The notes below the pieces were generated by a model. It did no database searches, was not told the DNA's origin, and was given only the letters and a program-made list of their open reading frames with translations. Shown here one piece after another: positions 55,301 through 63,528 of a stretch of 64,000 nucleotides of DNA (the first letter of the stretch is position 1; each line of letters begins with the position of its first letter). The stretch comes from Flavobacteriales bacterium (GTDB taxonomy: Bacteria; Bacteroidota; Bacteroidia; Flavobacteriales; Flavobacteriaceae). The DNA lies in contig JAMOUV010000032.1 in the NCBI GenBank assembly GCA_027067965.1, positions 178,315 to 242,314 of the forward strand, written 5' to 3'. The translations under genes and the position numbers were made by a program.

Positions 55301-55332
55301 ACCGTCTCTTCCTCAAAAGAGGCGGTTTTTTT
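55301..55332 (+). terminator. Rho-independent terminator after rplY
   Basis: Stem accgtctctt (55301-55310) pairs with aagaggcggt (55317-55326), one G-T wobble, 6-base loop, followed by T7. Separates prs-rplY from the nonulosonate locus. Confidence 0.85.
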
Positions 55333-55357
55333 ATAAAAATTTCCCGGGAAAAATTAA

Positions 55358-55365
55358 TAAATTTG
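55358..55365 (+). promoter_or_regulatory. -7 box for the nonulosonate locus
   Basis: TAAATTTG, exact TAnnTTTG, 41 bases before the cytidylyltransferase ATG. Likely the main promoter of the locus. Confidence 0.62.
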
Positions 55366-55406
55366 CGATAAATCACGCTATTTAATCAAATATCCCGAAA
55401 TACCTC

Positions 55407-56153
55407 ATGTATTCTACAGGCCTCATCATTCAAGCCCGAACCACCTCAACCAGATTGCCAGGCAAGGTGATTTTGCCGTTTGATAATCAGCGGTCTATTT
55501 TGGAAATTCTCATCGACCGGCTAAAAAACCATTTTAATAAAGAAAAAATTATAGTAGCCACCACCACCAATCCGGAAGATGATACCATTGTAGGGCTTTG
55601 TAAAAAAACCAATACCGCTTATTACAGAGGCGACGAAAATAATGTATTGCAACGTTTTATTGAAGCGGCCGAAAAATTCGACATACGAAATATCGTAAGA
55701 ATCAATGCCGATAACCCTTTTTTGCTTCCCGGTTATATCCAAAATTTAATCGACCGGTTCAATGAAGTCGATTATCTTTCTTACTGCTTCGATGACGGCA
55801 CACCGGTCATCAAATCCCACATCGGACTTTTTGCCGAAATGACCCGGTTGGAAACTTTGAAAAAAGTTGCCCGTTTAACCGGCGAACCTCTTTATAGGGA
55901 ACACGTAACCAATTATATTTACTCACACCCGCAGAAATTTAAAATAAACTTATTACCTTTACCCGGCCTCATTAAAAACCGGAAGGATATCCGCTTGACG
56001 GTGGATACAAAAAGAGATTTTGAAATGGCTCGTGAGATTTATAAAAAAACCGGAGAAAAGAATCTCGATATTGAACATTTAATTACACTCATTGACAATA
56101 ATTCCGATTGGAAAACGATTATGTTGAAGGAGATAAAAAATAATGCCAAATGA
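55407..56153 (+). CDS. SpsF-like cytidylyltransferase
   Basis: 248 residues of nucleotidyltransferase fold: GLIIQARTTSTRLPGKVILP with the nucleotide-binding Q-R-S/T-R-x-x-K pattern, IIVATTTNPEDDTIV, YYRGDENNVLQRFIEAAEKF, IVRINADNPFLLPG (metal-binding aspartate) and DIRLTVDTKRDFEMARE. This is the SpsF/NeuA-like branch that activates nonulosonic acids or related sugars with CTP. It overlaps the NeuB-type synthase gene by four bases (ATGA), so it probably makes the CMP-activated form of that enzyme's product. Confidence 0.85.
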   Translation: MYSTGLIIQARTTSTRLPGKVILPFDNQRSILEILIDRLKNHFNKEKIIVATTTNPEDDTIVGLCKKTNTAYYRGDENNVLQRFIEAAEKFDIRNIVRINADNPFLLPGYIQNLIDRFNEVDYLSYCFDDGTPVIKSHIGLFAEMTRLETLKKVARLTGEPLYREHVTNYIYSHPQKFKINLLPLPGLIKNRKDIRLTVDTKRDFEMAREIYKKTGEKNLDIEHLITLIDNNSDWKTIMLKEIKNNAK

Positions 56154-57190
56154 ATCATACCTACATTATCGGAGAGATAGGACAAAATCATAACGGTTCG
56201 GTTGATATTGCCAAATTGATTGTCGATATGGTGAGCCGCCCGATTCGAGAAGAATTTTTCGGGCTTAAATTACCAGGTATTGATGCGGTTAAGCTCACCA
56301 AAAGAGACCTGAAGCAAGAACTATCCTCCACACAGATGAATGCACCTTATGACAGTCCGAATTCTTTTGGCAAAACTTACGGCGAACACAGGGCATACTT
56401 GGAACTTTCGGATGAAGAACACTTTGAAGTATTTAAATATGCCAAGGAAAAAGGATTGGATTTTGTCGAAACCCTTACCGCCCCCGGTGCCATGAGTGTG
56501 CTGAAACTTTTTACCCCGGATTATCTGAAAGTAGCCAGCCGCGATTTGACCAATTTACCGCTTTTGGAAGCATTGGCCGAAACAAAGTTACCCATTATAT
56601 TGTCCACGGGCATGGGCGGAAAAAAAGAATTGGACGAAGCATTGGAAGTCATCACGAGATATCACGATAAGATATCCATTCTGCATTGTGTGTCACAATA
56701 CCCCACCCACCCCAAAAACGTGAATTATAATACCATACCCTACCTCATTAAAAATTATCCGCAATATACCATCGGATATTCCGATCATACCATAGGCATC
56801 TTAGCCCCCTCGATAGCCGTGGCACTCGGTGCCAAGATAATAGAAAAACACGTAACCATCGACCGCCGAATGAAAGGGACCGACCATGCCGTCTCACTCG
56901 GGCCCGATGGTGTAAATAGAATGATTCGAGATATCCGGTTGACGGAAATGGGAATGGGCGAAGAGGATATTTTTATTGTGGACGATATTAAAAGCGCTCA
57001 AGTAAAATTGGAAAGAAGCATTGCATCCAAAAGACCAATCAAAGCGGGAGAAATCATTACGGAAAAAGATATTCATATGCTCTCGCCGGGTGATGGAATT
57101 AAATGGCGCGACAGACACCTAGTTATCGGAAAAAGAGCAATCAAAGATATTCCGAAAGACGAAATCATTTACAAACACCTAATCGAATAA
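56150..57190 (+). CDS. NeuB/SpsE-type nonulosonic acid synthase
   Basis: 346 residues. The TIM-barrel NeuB domain has YIIGEIGQNHNGSVDIAKLI, AVKLTKRDL (catalytic-site lysines), KYAKEKGLDFVETLTAPGAM, YLKVASRDLTNLPLLEAL, IILSTGMGG, ILHCVSQYPT and IGYSDHTIGILAPSIAVALG, with EKHVTIDRRMKGTDHAVSLG before the C-terminal antifreeze-like SAF domain (KRPIKAGEIITEKDIHML). It condenses PEP with an N-acetylhexosamine-type or hexose-type aldose to give a nine-carbon 2-keto acid. The exact sugar (Neu5Ac, KDN, legionaminate, pseudaminate) is not fixed by these motifs. It lies between a cytidylyltransferase and a KdsC-like phosphatase. Confidence 0.9.
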   Translation: MNHTYIIGEIGQNHNGSVDIAKLIVDMVSRPIREEFFGLKLPGIDAVKLTKRDLKQELSSTQMNAPYDSPNSFGKTYGEHRAYLELSDEEHFEVFKYAKEKGLDFVETLTAPGAMSVLKLFTPDYLKVASRDLTNLPLLEALAETKLPIILSTGMGGKKELDEALEVITRYHDKISILHCVSQYPTHPKNVNYNTIPYLIKNYPQYTIGYSDHTIGILAPSIAVALGAKIIEKHVTIDRRMKGTDHAVSLGPDGVNRMIRDIRLTEMGMGEEDIFIVDDIKSAQVKLERSIASKRPIKAGEIITEKDIHMLSPGDGIKWRDRHLVIGKRAIKDIPKDEIIYKHLIE

Positions 57191-57192
57191 AC

Positions 57193-57711
57193 ATGTTACC
57201 CAAACTTATTCTTACGGACATTGACGGCGTATGGACCGACGGCGGAATGTATTATGACAATACGGGAAATGAGTTGAAAAAATTTAATACCTATGATAGT
57301 GCAGGTGTATTATTTTGTAAACTCATGGATATTACATTCGGTATTATCACGGGCGAAAAAAACAAAATAATAGAAAACAGAGCCAAAAAATTGGAAGTCG
57401 AATATGTGTTTACGGGTGTTCGAGATAAGGTGAAAGTAGTGGATGATTTGCTAAATAAATTGGGGCTTACCTACGATGAAGTGGCCTATATCGGTGATGA
57501 TATAAATGATTTGGAATTATTGAAAAAGGTTGGAATCAGTGCGTGTCCGTCCGGCGCACCGGATTATATCAAATCCGAAGTGGATTTTATTGTTTCCAAA
57601 AAAGGAGGCGAAGGGGCATTTAGGGAATTTGTAGAAATTATTTTGAAGGAAAAGGGGTTGCTTCAAGAAGCCCTGCAGCGTTATTTTCAACAGAAGAAAT
57701 TAAATCAATGA
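57193..57711 (+). CDS. KdsC-like HAD phosphatase (nonulosonate-9-phosphate candidate)
   Basis: 172 residues from the ATG at 57193, 2 bases after the synthase. Type C0 HAD phosphatase: nucleophile motif LILTDIDGVWTDGGMYYD, SAGVLFCKLM, GIITGEKNKI (motif II threonine), the lysine in GVRDKVKVVDDLL (motif III) and VAYIGDDINDLELLKKVG (motif IV), with SACPSGAPDYIK. It looks like KDO-8-phosphate phosphatase, but its neighbour is a nonulosonate synthase, not kdsA. Close relatives in Bacteroides dephosphorylate KDN-9-phosphate, which would fit a pathway going through a 9-phosphate. Confidence 0.88.
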   Translation: MLPKLILTDIDGVWTDGGMYYDNTGNELKKFNTYDSAGVLFCKLMDITFGIITGEKNKIIENRAKKLEVEYVFTGVRDKVKVVDDLLNKLGLTYDEVAYIGDDINDLELLKKVGISACPSGAPDYIKSEVDFIVSKKGGEGAFREFVEIILKEKGLLQEALQRYFQQKKLNQ

Positions 57712-57715
57712 TTTT

Positions 57716-58951
57716 TTGAAAAAAAAAATTTCTTTATATAAATTATTAAATTTATTTCTGCGTGCAGCCGGAATGGGCGCAAAGTTTGTTTTAATTCTAT
57801 TATTATCAAAATATTATACTGATACCGATTATCGTGATCTTACCTTAATTATGACTTTTGTTACACTCTCAATATATGTTATCGGAGTGGATTTTTATAA
57901 TTATAGCATTCGTGATATTTTAATGGGGAACGAACAGGATGGATTACAAAAAGTGGTCAATTCCTTTTTTTTATACGGCATCATTTATATTATTTTCGGT
58001 ATTCTTTATTATTTGTTTTTCGACTCATTGGATTTTATCAATCAATACGCTTTGGCAGTTTTTGTCATTGCTCTAACCGAACATCTTTCTCAAGAAATTT
58101 ACCGGCTTTTGATAGCTTTCGGCAAGGTATTATTAGCCAATTTTATTTTATTTTTTCGACTTTTCGGATGGGTAAGTTATGTGATTTATTATATACAATT
58201 CAAAGGAAGCATATCTCTTCATCATCTACTCACCATATGGTATATTTTTAATTTAATAAGCATCATCACAGTAGCCCTTTATTTCGGAATAAAAAATATT
58301 AAACAAATACTTACGGTTAAAATCAAAAAGAAATGGATTATTAACGGACTTAAAATTTCCAGTGTATTTTTTGCAGGCACCATTTTATTAAAAATCATCG
58401 AATACGCCAATCGCTTTGTAGTGGATTATTTTTTGGATGATATATATGTAGGGATATACGGATTTTATACAACCATAGCCCTTATAGTTACTATTTATAT
58501 TAACACAATTGTTATATCTTTTGAATTACCCTCACTTATAAAAAACACTCCCAAAGATCCCGGTTTATCTAACTTCGCTTATTTTAGAAGATCTATAATC
58601 AAACAGTTGATAATTATTATTTTTATTCTTTCCCTCTTTATTTATCCTCTGTTACAATGGCAAGGAAAAAGTGTATATAGCAAGCATATATCTGTCTTTT
58701 TTATTGTGCTGGGAGGTGTATTTTTTATGAATTTATCATTGGTAGAACATTTCATGTTATATGTTAAACATCAGGACAAACGAATATTATACATAATGGT
58801 TATTTCGGGAATTTTCAGTTTATTTTCCGCAATAATTTTAACTTATGTGGCAGGAATTTACGGAACGGCAATTTCTTTTTTTATAACCGGTGTATTGATG
58901 TATTATCTTCGTAAATATGAAGTGAGAAAAATGAAGCTACCCTTTAATTAA
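57716..58951 (+). CDS. Polysaccharide flippase-like membrane protein
   Basis: 411 residues with about 12 hydrophobic segments (LRAAGMGAKFVLILLLSKYY, LTLIMTFVTLSIYVIGVDFY, SGIFSLFSAIILTYVAGIYG and others). The overall pattern fits Wzx/MATE polysaccharide exporters, including the YIYVGIYGFY-like central segment (DDIYVGIYGFYTTI). The start is a TTG at 57716, 4 bases after the phosphatase stop; the next internal ATG would cut into the first helix. Presumably exports the nonulosonate-containing repeat unit. AT-rich. Confidence 0.82.
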   Translation: MKKKISLYKLLNLFLRAAGMGAKFVLILLLSKYYTDTDYRDLTLIMTFVTLSIYVIGVDFYNYSIRDILMGNEQDGLQKVVNSFFLYGIIYIIFGILYYLFFDSLDFINQYALAVFVIALTEHLSQEIYRLLIAFGKVLLANFILFFRLFGWVSYVIYYIQFKGSISLHHLLTIWYIFNLISIITVALYFGIKNIKQILTVKIKKKWIINGLKISSVFFAGTILLKIIEYANRFVVDYFLDDIYVGIYGFYTTIALIVTIYINTIVISFELPSLIKNTPKDPGLSNFAYFRRSIIKQLIIIIFILSLFIYPLLQWQGKSVYSKHISVFFIVLGGVFFMNLSLVEHFMLYVKHQDKRILYIMVISGIFSLFSAIILTYVAGIYGTAISFFITGVLMYYLRKYEVRKMKLPFN

Positions 58952-58999
58952 TTTCCTTTATTTTTAAAAAAAACTCTATCCTCAAACTTTAATTAATGG

Positions 59000-59007
59000 T
59001 ATATTTG
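59000..59007 (+). promoter_or_regulatory. -7 box within the nonulosonate locus
   Basis: TATATTTG, exact TAnnTTTG, 27 bases before the ATG at 59035, after an 83-base AT-rich gap. The transferase, polymerase and later genes may have their own promoter. Confidence 0.55.
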
Positions 59008-59034
59008 TAAAAGAAGTATTTATAATTAGAATTT

Positions 59035-60063
59035 ATGCCGAAAACCAAGCAGATAAATATATTCGTGGGATTATCACAAAATCAAGTAGATAATTTCGAA
59101 CTCGTTATCAAACAAACCGGGATTGAACATGAACATAATATTTTACTTACTTCGAGTTCCATTTCATATAATCCACAAATATACAAGGAAGTTTATCAAG
59201 CCGATATAAGTTTTGATAACCAATCGGGTAATACTTTTCAAGCCATTAGAAACATTCATCAAAAAATCAGGGCATATAAAAAATTAATACAAAAAATTAA
59301 ATCGTTTAAATCTGAAAAAAAAATTCGGGTTTATTTCTCTTATATTGAAGATGTTCTTTCAAATCATATGGTTTTATCATTTAACAAAAATACCCGTGCC
59401 ATCGTAGTGGAAGACGGTATTTTGAATTATTATATGCATACTATTCACAATTTGCCACGTCATAAGATATTACTTAAATACTTGATTTCCAACTTAAATG
59501 GTGTTCGATTCAAGTTTTATAAAGGTCATTCGTCCGGAATCGATTATGCGCATGTCGAAAAACAATATGTGCGACTTCCAGAATTAAGTGTGAAGCCCGA
59601 AAAATCCGAAAAACTTCAAGTACCACCTATTTTTATTGAAAATTTTAGCGATTCAGCTATTATCATAGGGAAAGAAGAATTGGAAGGAAAAATTGGTAGT
59701 GAACAATATTATTCCAAAATGAATCTTTTGTTTGACAAAGCCATTGAATTGGCAAAAAACAAAAAAATTAAAAAAATTTATTATAAACCACACAGGCACG
59801 GCAAAAGATTATCCGAAGAATTTATTAAAACAAAACTGCAATCTATTCCTTATGAAATTTTAAATGCCTCGGCACCTTTAGAGAATTTATTTTTCAATCA
59901 ATTACGTTCAAAATATATTATCGGATTTAATTCCAGCGCAATTATTAACATCAAAATTCAATTAAAAAATGCAAACGAATTAAAGACTTATGTATTTATG
60001 GAAAAAGATGACATATTGCGAAATCTATTCAAAAAATTAAACAGTAATATTTTAGAGATGTAA
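59035..60063 (+). CDS. Candidate sialyltransferase-like GT-B glycosyltransferase
   Basis: 342 residues that I do not recognise as a named family by overall sequence. Three features recall bacterial sialyltransferases (GT38/GT52/GT80 type). IVVEDGILNYY (EDG at 126-128) matches the D/E-D/E-G motif. IYYKPHRHGKR (K251 to G256) sits where the K-P-H-P motif would be, with arginine in place of the second proline. IIGFNSSAIINI (S300-S301) matches the serine motif. No signal peptide or membrane span. It follows the nonulosonate synthesis genes and flippase and precedes the polymerase, where the linking transferase is expected. Specificity and family are inference. Confidence 0.62.
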   Translation: MPKTKQINIFVGLSQNQVDNFELVIKQTGIEHEHNILLTSSSISYNPQIYKEVYQADISFDNQSGNTFQAIRNIHQKIRAYKKLIQKIKSFKSEKKIRVYFSYIEDVLSNHMVLSFNKNTRAIVVEDGILNYYMHTIHNLPRHKILLKYLISNLNGVRFKFYKGHSSGIDYAHVEKQYVRLPELSVKPEKSEKLQVPPIFIENFSDSAIIIGKEELEGKIGSEQYYSKMNLLFDKAIELAKNKKIKKIYYKPHRHGKRLSEEFIKTKLQSIPYEILNASAPLENLFFNQLRSKYIIGFNSSAIINIKIQLKNANELKTYVFMEKDDILRNLFKKLNSNILEM

Positions 60064-60066
60064 AAC

Positions 60067-61329
60067 ATGAGTTTTTATTTCAATATATTATTTGCCATTA
60101 TTTTACTAATCATTACTTTTTGGTTTTTAAAAAGAGATTTTAAACTCTTTTTTTTAAACGGGTTGATTATTTTTCAAGCATTTACCATCATACCTTCTCT
60201 TATTTACATAGAGACAGGAAAAATGATTTCCGAACAAGGAAGAGAAGGATTTTATGTGGGAGCCGTATTTTATTTCGGATTATTTTATTTACTTTCGCTT
60301 CTATTTTTATACTTGACTTTTAATACGCTTTATAAAGTAAAATTAAGAACCTTCTATTTTACATACCATGGAAAAAATATTGAAATACCCGTACTGCTCG
60401 GCTTGGTAATAATGGCTCTAGGGCTATTGATATATAATGCACTTCAGTCACCTTCTCCTTTATTCAATGAAGGCATAAGTCGTTTCAATTATTGGGAACA
60501 TGCCAAATACCCTGTTCTTAATAAATTATTCGGTAATACCGCTATGTTCATACCCTTTGCATTGGGTATATTATTTACCAGAATGAAAAAAATCAGTCTA
60601 TTTCTTCTCCTATTGTATTTCGGTTACAATTTCTACATCGGTCAAAAATTCTCGCCCATCATAAATGGCACATTTGCCTTTTTACTTCCCCTGGCTATTT
60701 TATATGATAATAAAATTTTCTTAAGAACATTAATTAATAAACGAACCTTAATTTTAGTTGCGCTTATGGGACTATTAATGTATAAAGTTATTTACGAACG
60801 ATATGAGAGGGTTCATCCTTTTGCGATAATAAAAATTTACGATCCTAACGAAGCAATGTTCTATAGGATTTTCGGCTTGCAAGGGCATTTGTTTTGGGGA
60901 GCCACCGAACGCTATGTTTATCATCATAAATCCCCTTCATGGGATTTGGCCTCTTTACCATACGGCATGCATGTGATGATGAAAGAATTTGCAGCCGGAG
61001 GTGAAAAATTTGCCGAACAGGCAGCCAAAAAAGGATTTAATTTTACCAATGCCTATCCAAGCATTCTTTTTATGATTTTTCCGCCTTTGGTCGCTTATCT
61101 TTTCCATATTTTCATCGTCATTTTTGTCTTAAGTGTAAGCGGTTGGATATTAATGCGTTTACTTCAAAATCAATCTTATGTTCTAGCTGTGATTTCCTTT
61201 CAATTTTTTATCTGGACAATTTATGCCTTAACAATGGGATATTTTTACAAACTGATATTCGGACTTATATTTAATTTCATTATCCTATTAATGGGTGCAT
61301 ATTTCGAAAGAAAGAAAATTTATTCATGA
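60067..61329 (+). CDS. O-antigen/capsule repeat unit polymerase (Wzy-like)
   Basis: 420 residues with about 10-12 membrane segments (FNILFAIILLIITFWFL, FYVGAVFYFGLFYLLSLLFL, VLLGLVIMALGLLIY, FPPLVAYLFHIFIVIFVLSV) and a large non-membrane loop at about residues 255-325 (RVHPFAIIKIYDPNEAMFYR onward, then HHKSPSWDLASLPYGMHVMM). This layout matches oligosaccharide repeat-unit polymerases, whose sequences are poorly conserved. It would join repeat units in the periplasm. 3 bases after the candidate sialyltransferase; its stop overlaps the next ATG by four bases. Confidence 0.75.
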   Translation: MSFYFNILFAIILLIITFWFLKRDFKLFFLNGLIIFQAFTIIPSLIYIETGKMISEQGREGFYVGAVFYFGLFYLLSLLFLYLTFNTLYKVKLRTFYFTYHGKNIEIPVLLGLVIMALGLLIYNALQSPSPLFNEGISRFNYWEHAKYPVLNKLFGNTAMFIPFALGILFTRMKKISLFLLLLYFGYNFYIGQKFSPIINGTFAFLLPLAILYDNKIFLRTLINKRTLILVALMGLLMYKVIYERYERVHPFAIIKIYDPNEAMFYRIFGLQGHLFWGATERYVYHHKSPSWDLASLPYGMHVMMKEFAAGGEKFAEQAAKKGFNFTNAYPSILFMIFPPLVAYLFHIFIVIFVLSVSGWILMRLLQNQSYVLAVISFQFFIWTIYALTMGYFYKLIFGLIFNFIILLMGAYFERKKIYS

Positions 61330-62333
61330 ATCATGTGAATTTCATATTATCCATACTTTTTCTTTTCTCGTATTTCTATTCATGTAACAGATCCCAAGAA
61401 AAACTTTCTGCGAATTTTGATACCAATTTAGAAAAAAAACTAAGTATCAATAGAGAATTTCATATAGGAGATGTGCGAAGATACGGACTCTTTCCTGAGA
61501 AATCCGATAAACAAAATATTTATAATAAAACCCAAAATCCTGAAGCTATTTTTCGGTTGGCATCTACCGGACTTAAGATTTATTTTCCGCCTGGCTATTA
61601 CAATCATGCATTAATATTGGAAAACATCAAAAATATTAATCTTTATTTTAATCACGCAGAATTCGGCAGTGTTATTCAAATTAAAAATGCCGAAAATATT
61701 CATATCGAAGGCCACTTTATATCTTATAACATGCTGGAAATCAATCGTTCTAAAAAAATTTTTCTGGATACTATACAAATAATCAATAACCCGTCATTAC
61801 ATTCGGGAAGAAGAGAAAGCAGCGGAATACAGATCTTGTATAACAGTTCCGATATTCATATTCATTATGCACAAATCTATGGATTGGGTTCGGGAAAAAA
61901 TTTTAAATATATCCATGCCGCCTTAAAAATCTATGGTTATCCCGAACTTCCCCAAGATGTATATATAGATAAAGTCATTATCAAAAATTCCGCCGTTCAT
62001 GGTGCAATTATTATGGGACATCATATTATTATCAATAAAATGATTATTGACGGCTATGGAATGAAGCCAAATAATTATTTAATAAAATTAAGTCATGTTA
62101 GCGACATGCCAAAAAATTATTATGCTTTATGGTTACAAAAAAATACGCTTTCGGAATATACTTTCATCGAAATACCTAAAGTCAATCGTAAGGCCATGCG
62201 ACTCGGACCGGGAAATATATACCAACCTACCTTAATAGATACCCTATCAATTAACTATCACGGAAATTTAGACGAAATTATAGATGATGATAAAAATACT
62301 AACATTATAGTAAAACATGTTATAATCCATTGA
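61326..62333 (+). CDS. Right-handed beta-helix lipoprotein-like protein
   Basis: 335 residues. N-terminal SILFLFSYFYSCNRSQEKLS looks like a signal peptide with a weak lipobox (FYSC). The body has successive short beta-repeats rich in I/N/H, such as ALILENIKNINLYFNHAEFG, NAENIHIEGHFISYN, SSDIHIHYAQIYGLG and HHIIINKMIIDGYG, the spacing of a right-handed parallel beta-helix (pectate-lyase-like). Such proteins in glycan loci are lyases, epimerases or binding proteins; no catalytic site is obvious. Coupled to the polymerase gene (ATGA) and 4 bases before the ligase-like gene. Confidence 0.65.
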   Translation: MNHVNFILSILFLFSYFYSCNRSQEKLSANFDTNLEKKLSINREFHIGDVRRYGLFPEKSDKQNIYNKTQNPEAIFRLASTGLKIYFPPGYYNHALILENIKNINLYFNHAEFGSVIQIKNAENIHIEGHFISYNMLEINRSKKIFLDTIQIINNPSLHSGRRESSGIQILYNSSDIHIHYAQIYGLGSGKNFKYIHAALKIYGYPELPQDVYIDKVIIKNSAVHGAIIMGHHIIINKMIIDGYGMKPNNYLIKLSHVSDMPKNYYALWLQKNTLSEYTFIEIPKVNRKAMRLGPGNIYQPTLIDTLSINYHGNLDEIIDDDKNTNIIVKHVIIH

Positions 62334-62337
62334 ATTA

Positions 62338-63528
62338 ATGAATAGAGAAAAGATTTTTACCGCATTACTGATGCTTTATACCTTGTTGCTCTCCACCACA
62401 TTTCTTGCCGGTGGGGCCATTTTGTTAATGCTTATCTTTTTTTTAATCGACCGCAAAGAAAATCTTCGCAAGAAATGTAAAATTGCATGCAACCATCCTT
62501 TAACAATCTTGTTTATTATATATTTCCTATTTCATATTGTAGGATATTTTATGTCCAAAGACAAATCAATGGCCTTAACGGATATAGAACATAAATTATC
62601 ATTTTTAATTTTACCTCCGATTATTTTAGGCGAGTATATTTCCAAAAATAATATCAAAAAAGTATTTCTATTCTTTAAAAACGTAATAATAATTACGCTC
62701 TCCGTTTTGCTTATGTATCATTTTATTCGTTACAATAAAGGGCTCGGAGAATTTACACATTTCGGATTTAGAGATTTAAGCATTTCATATTTCTATTTTT
62801 CGGTTTTTATTATTTTTTCCATTTTAATTATTGATTATTTTAAACCTAAATATTATAAATTTCAAATACTCATCCTTCTTTTCTTTTTATTATTGATTTC
62901 GAATAGAGCTGCTATTTTATTCATATTATTTTATTATATTTTCTGGAAAAAAGGTTATAAATTTTTATTGAATATCAGGGTGGTTTTTATTTTGGTTTTG
63001 CTTGGCTTATTTCTTTTTTCAACCGATAACCTTCTTATTCGAAAAATGAAAGTATTCTATCGTACAACCGACCTGAACATGGAAACAATTAGAACTAAAA
63101 ACAGTATAAGCATTACTCATAACACGTTAGAACATCGTATTTATATATGGAAATTGGCAAGTTCGCTTATTAAAGAAAACTTTTTATTTGGAATAGGAAC
63201 CGGCGATTTTCAAAAAGAACTTAACAAATTATATCATCAGTATAACTTTAAAGCCGCCAAACTTAAAAATTACAATACCCATAATCAGTATTTGGAAGAA
63301 TTTTTAAAATTCGGTCTCATAGGAGGATTGTTTTTCATAGGGATGATATGGTATTTACTAAAAATCAGCCGGCGAAAACCTCTTTTTTTCCTTACCGTAT
63401 TACTTATAGCATGGGGGAGCATTTTCGAATCATACTGGTTCAGACACCATGGTATTCTTTTTATAAGTTTTTTTATTCCTTTATTGTATAAATATTATTT
63501 ACCAAACAATGTACTTGATGAAAAATAA
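62338..63528 (+). CDS. O-antigen ligase/polymerase family (Wzy_C/WaaL-like)
   Basis: 396 residues, about ten hydrophobic segments (FTALLMLYTLLLSTTFLAGG, FILLPPIILGEYI-type region near residue 90, FQILILLFFLLLISNRAAIL). The diagnostic periplasmic loop and following helix are visible: EHRIYIWKLASSLIKENFLF, GIGTGDFQKELN, then YNTHNQYLEEFLKFGLIGGL, where the H-N-x-x-L motif of the Wzy_C domain is intact. It is either the ligase that joins the polymer to lipid A core or a second polymerase. The next glycosyltransferase overlaps its 3' end by 11 bases. Confidence 0.85.
   Translation: MNREKIFTALLMLYTLLLSTTFLAGGAILLMLIFFLIDRKENLRKKCKIACNHPLTILFIIYFLFHIVGYFMSKDKSMALTDIEHKLSFLILPPIILGEYISKNNIKKVFLFFKNVIIITLSVLLMYHFIRYNKGLGEFTHFGFRDLSISYFYFSVFIIFSILIIDYFKPKYYKFQILILLFFLLLISNRAAILFILFYYIFWKKGYKFLLNIRVVFILVLLGLFLFSTDNLLIRKMKVFYRTTDLNMETIRTKNSISITHNTLEHRIYIWKLASSLIKENFLFGIGTGDFQKELNKLYHQYNFKAAKLKNYNTHNQYLEEFLKFGLIGGLFFIGMIWYLLKISRRKPLFFLTVLLIAWGSIFESYWFRHHGILFISFFIPLLYKYYLPNNVLDEK

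Noticed and set aside
57193-57711. True KdsC of the KDO pathway
   Set aside because: Motifs fit the fold, but the direct neighbour is a NeuB-type synthase rather than kdsA, so a nonulosonate-phosphate role is preferred; not excluded.
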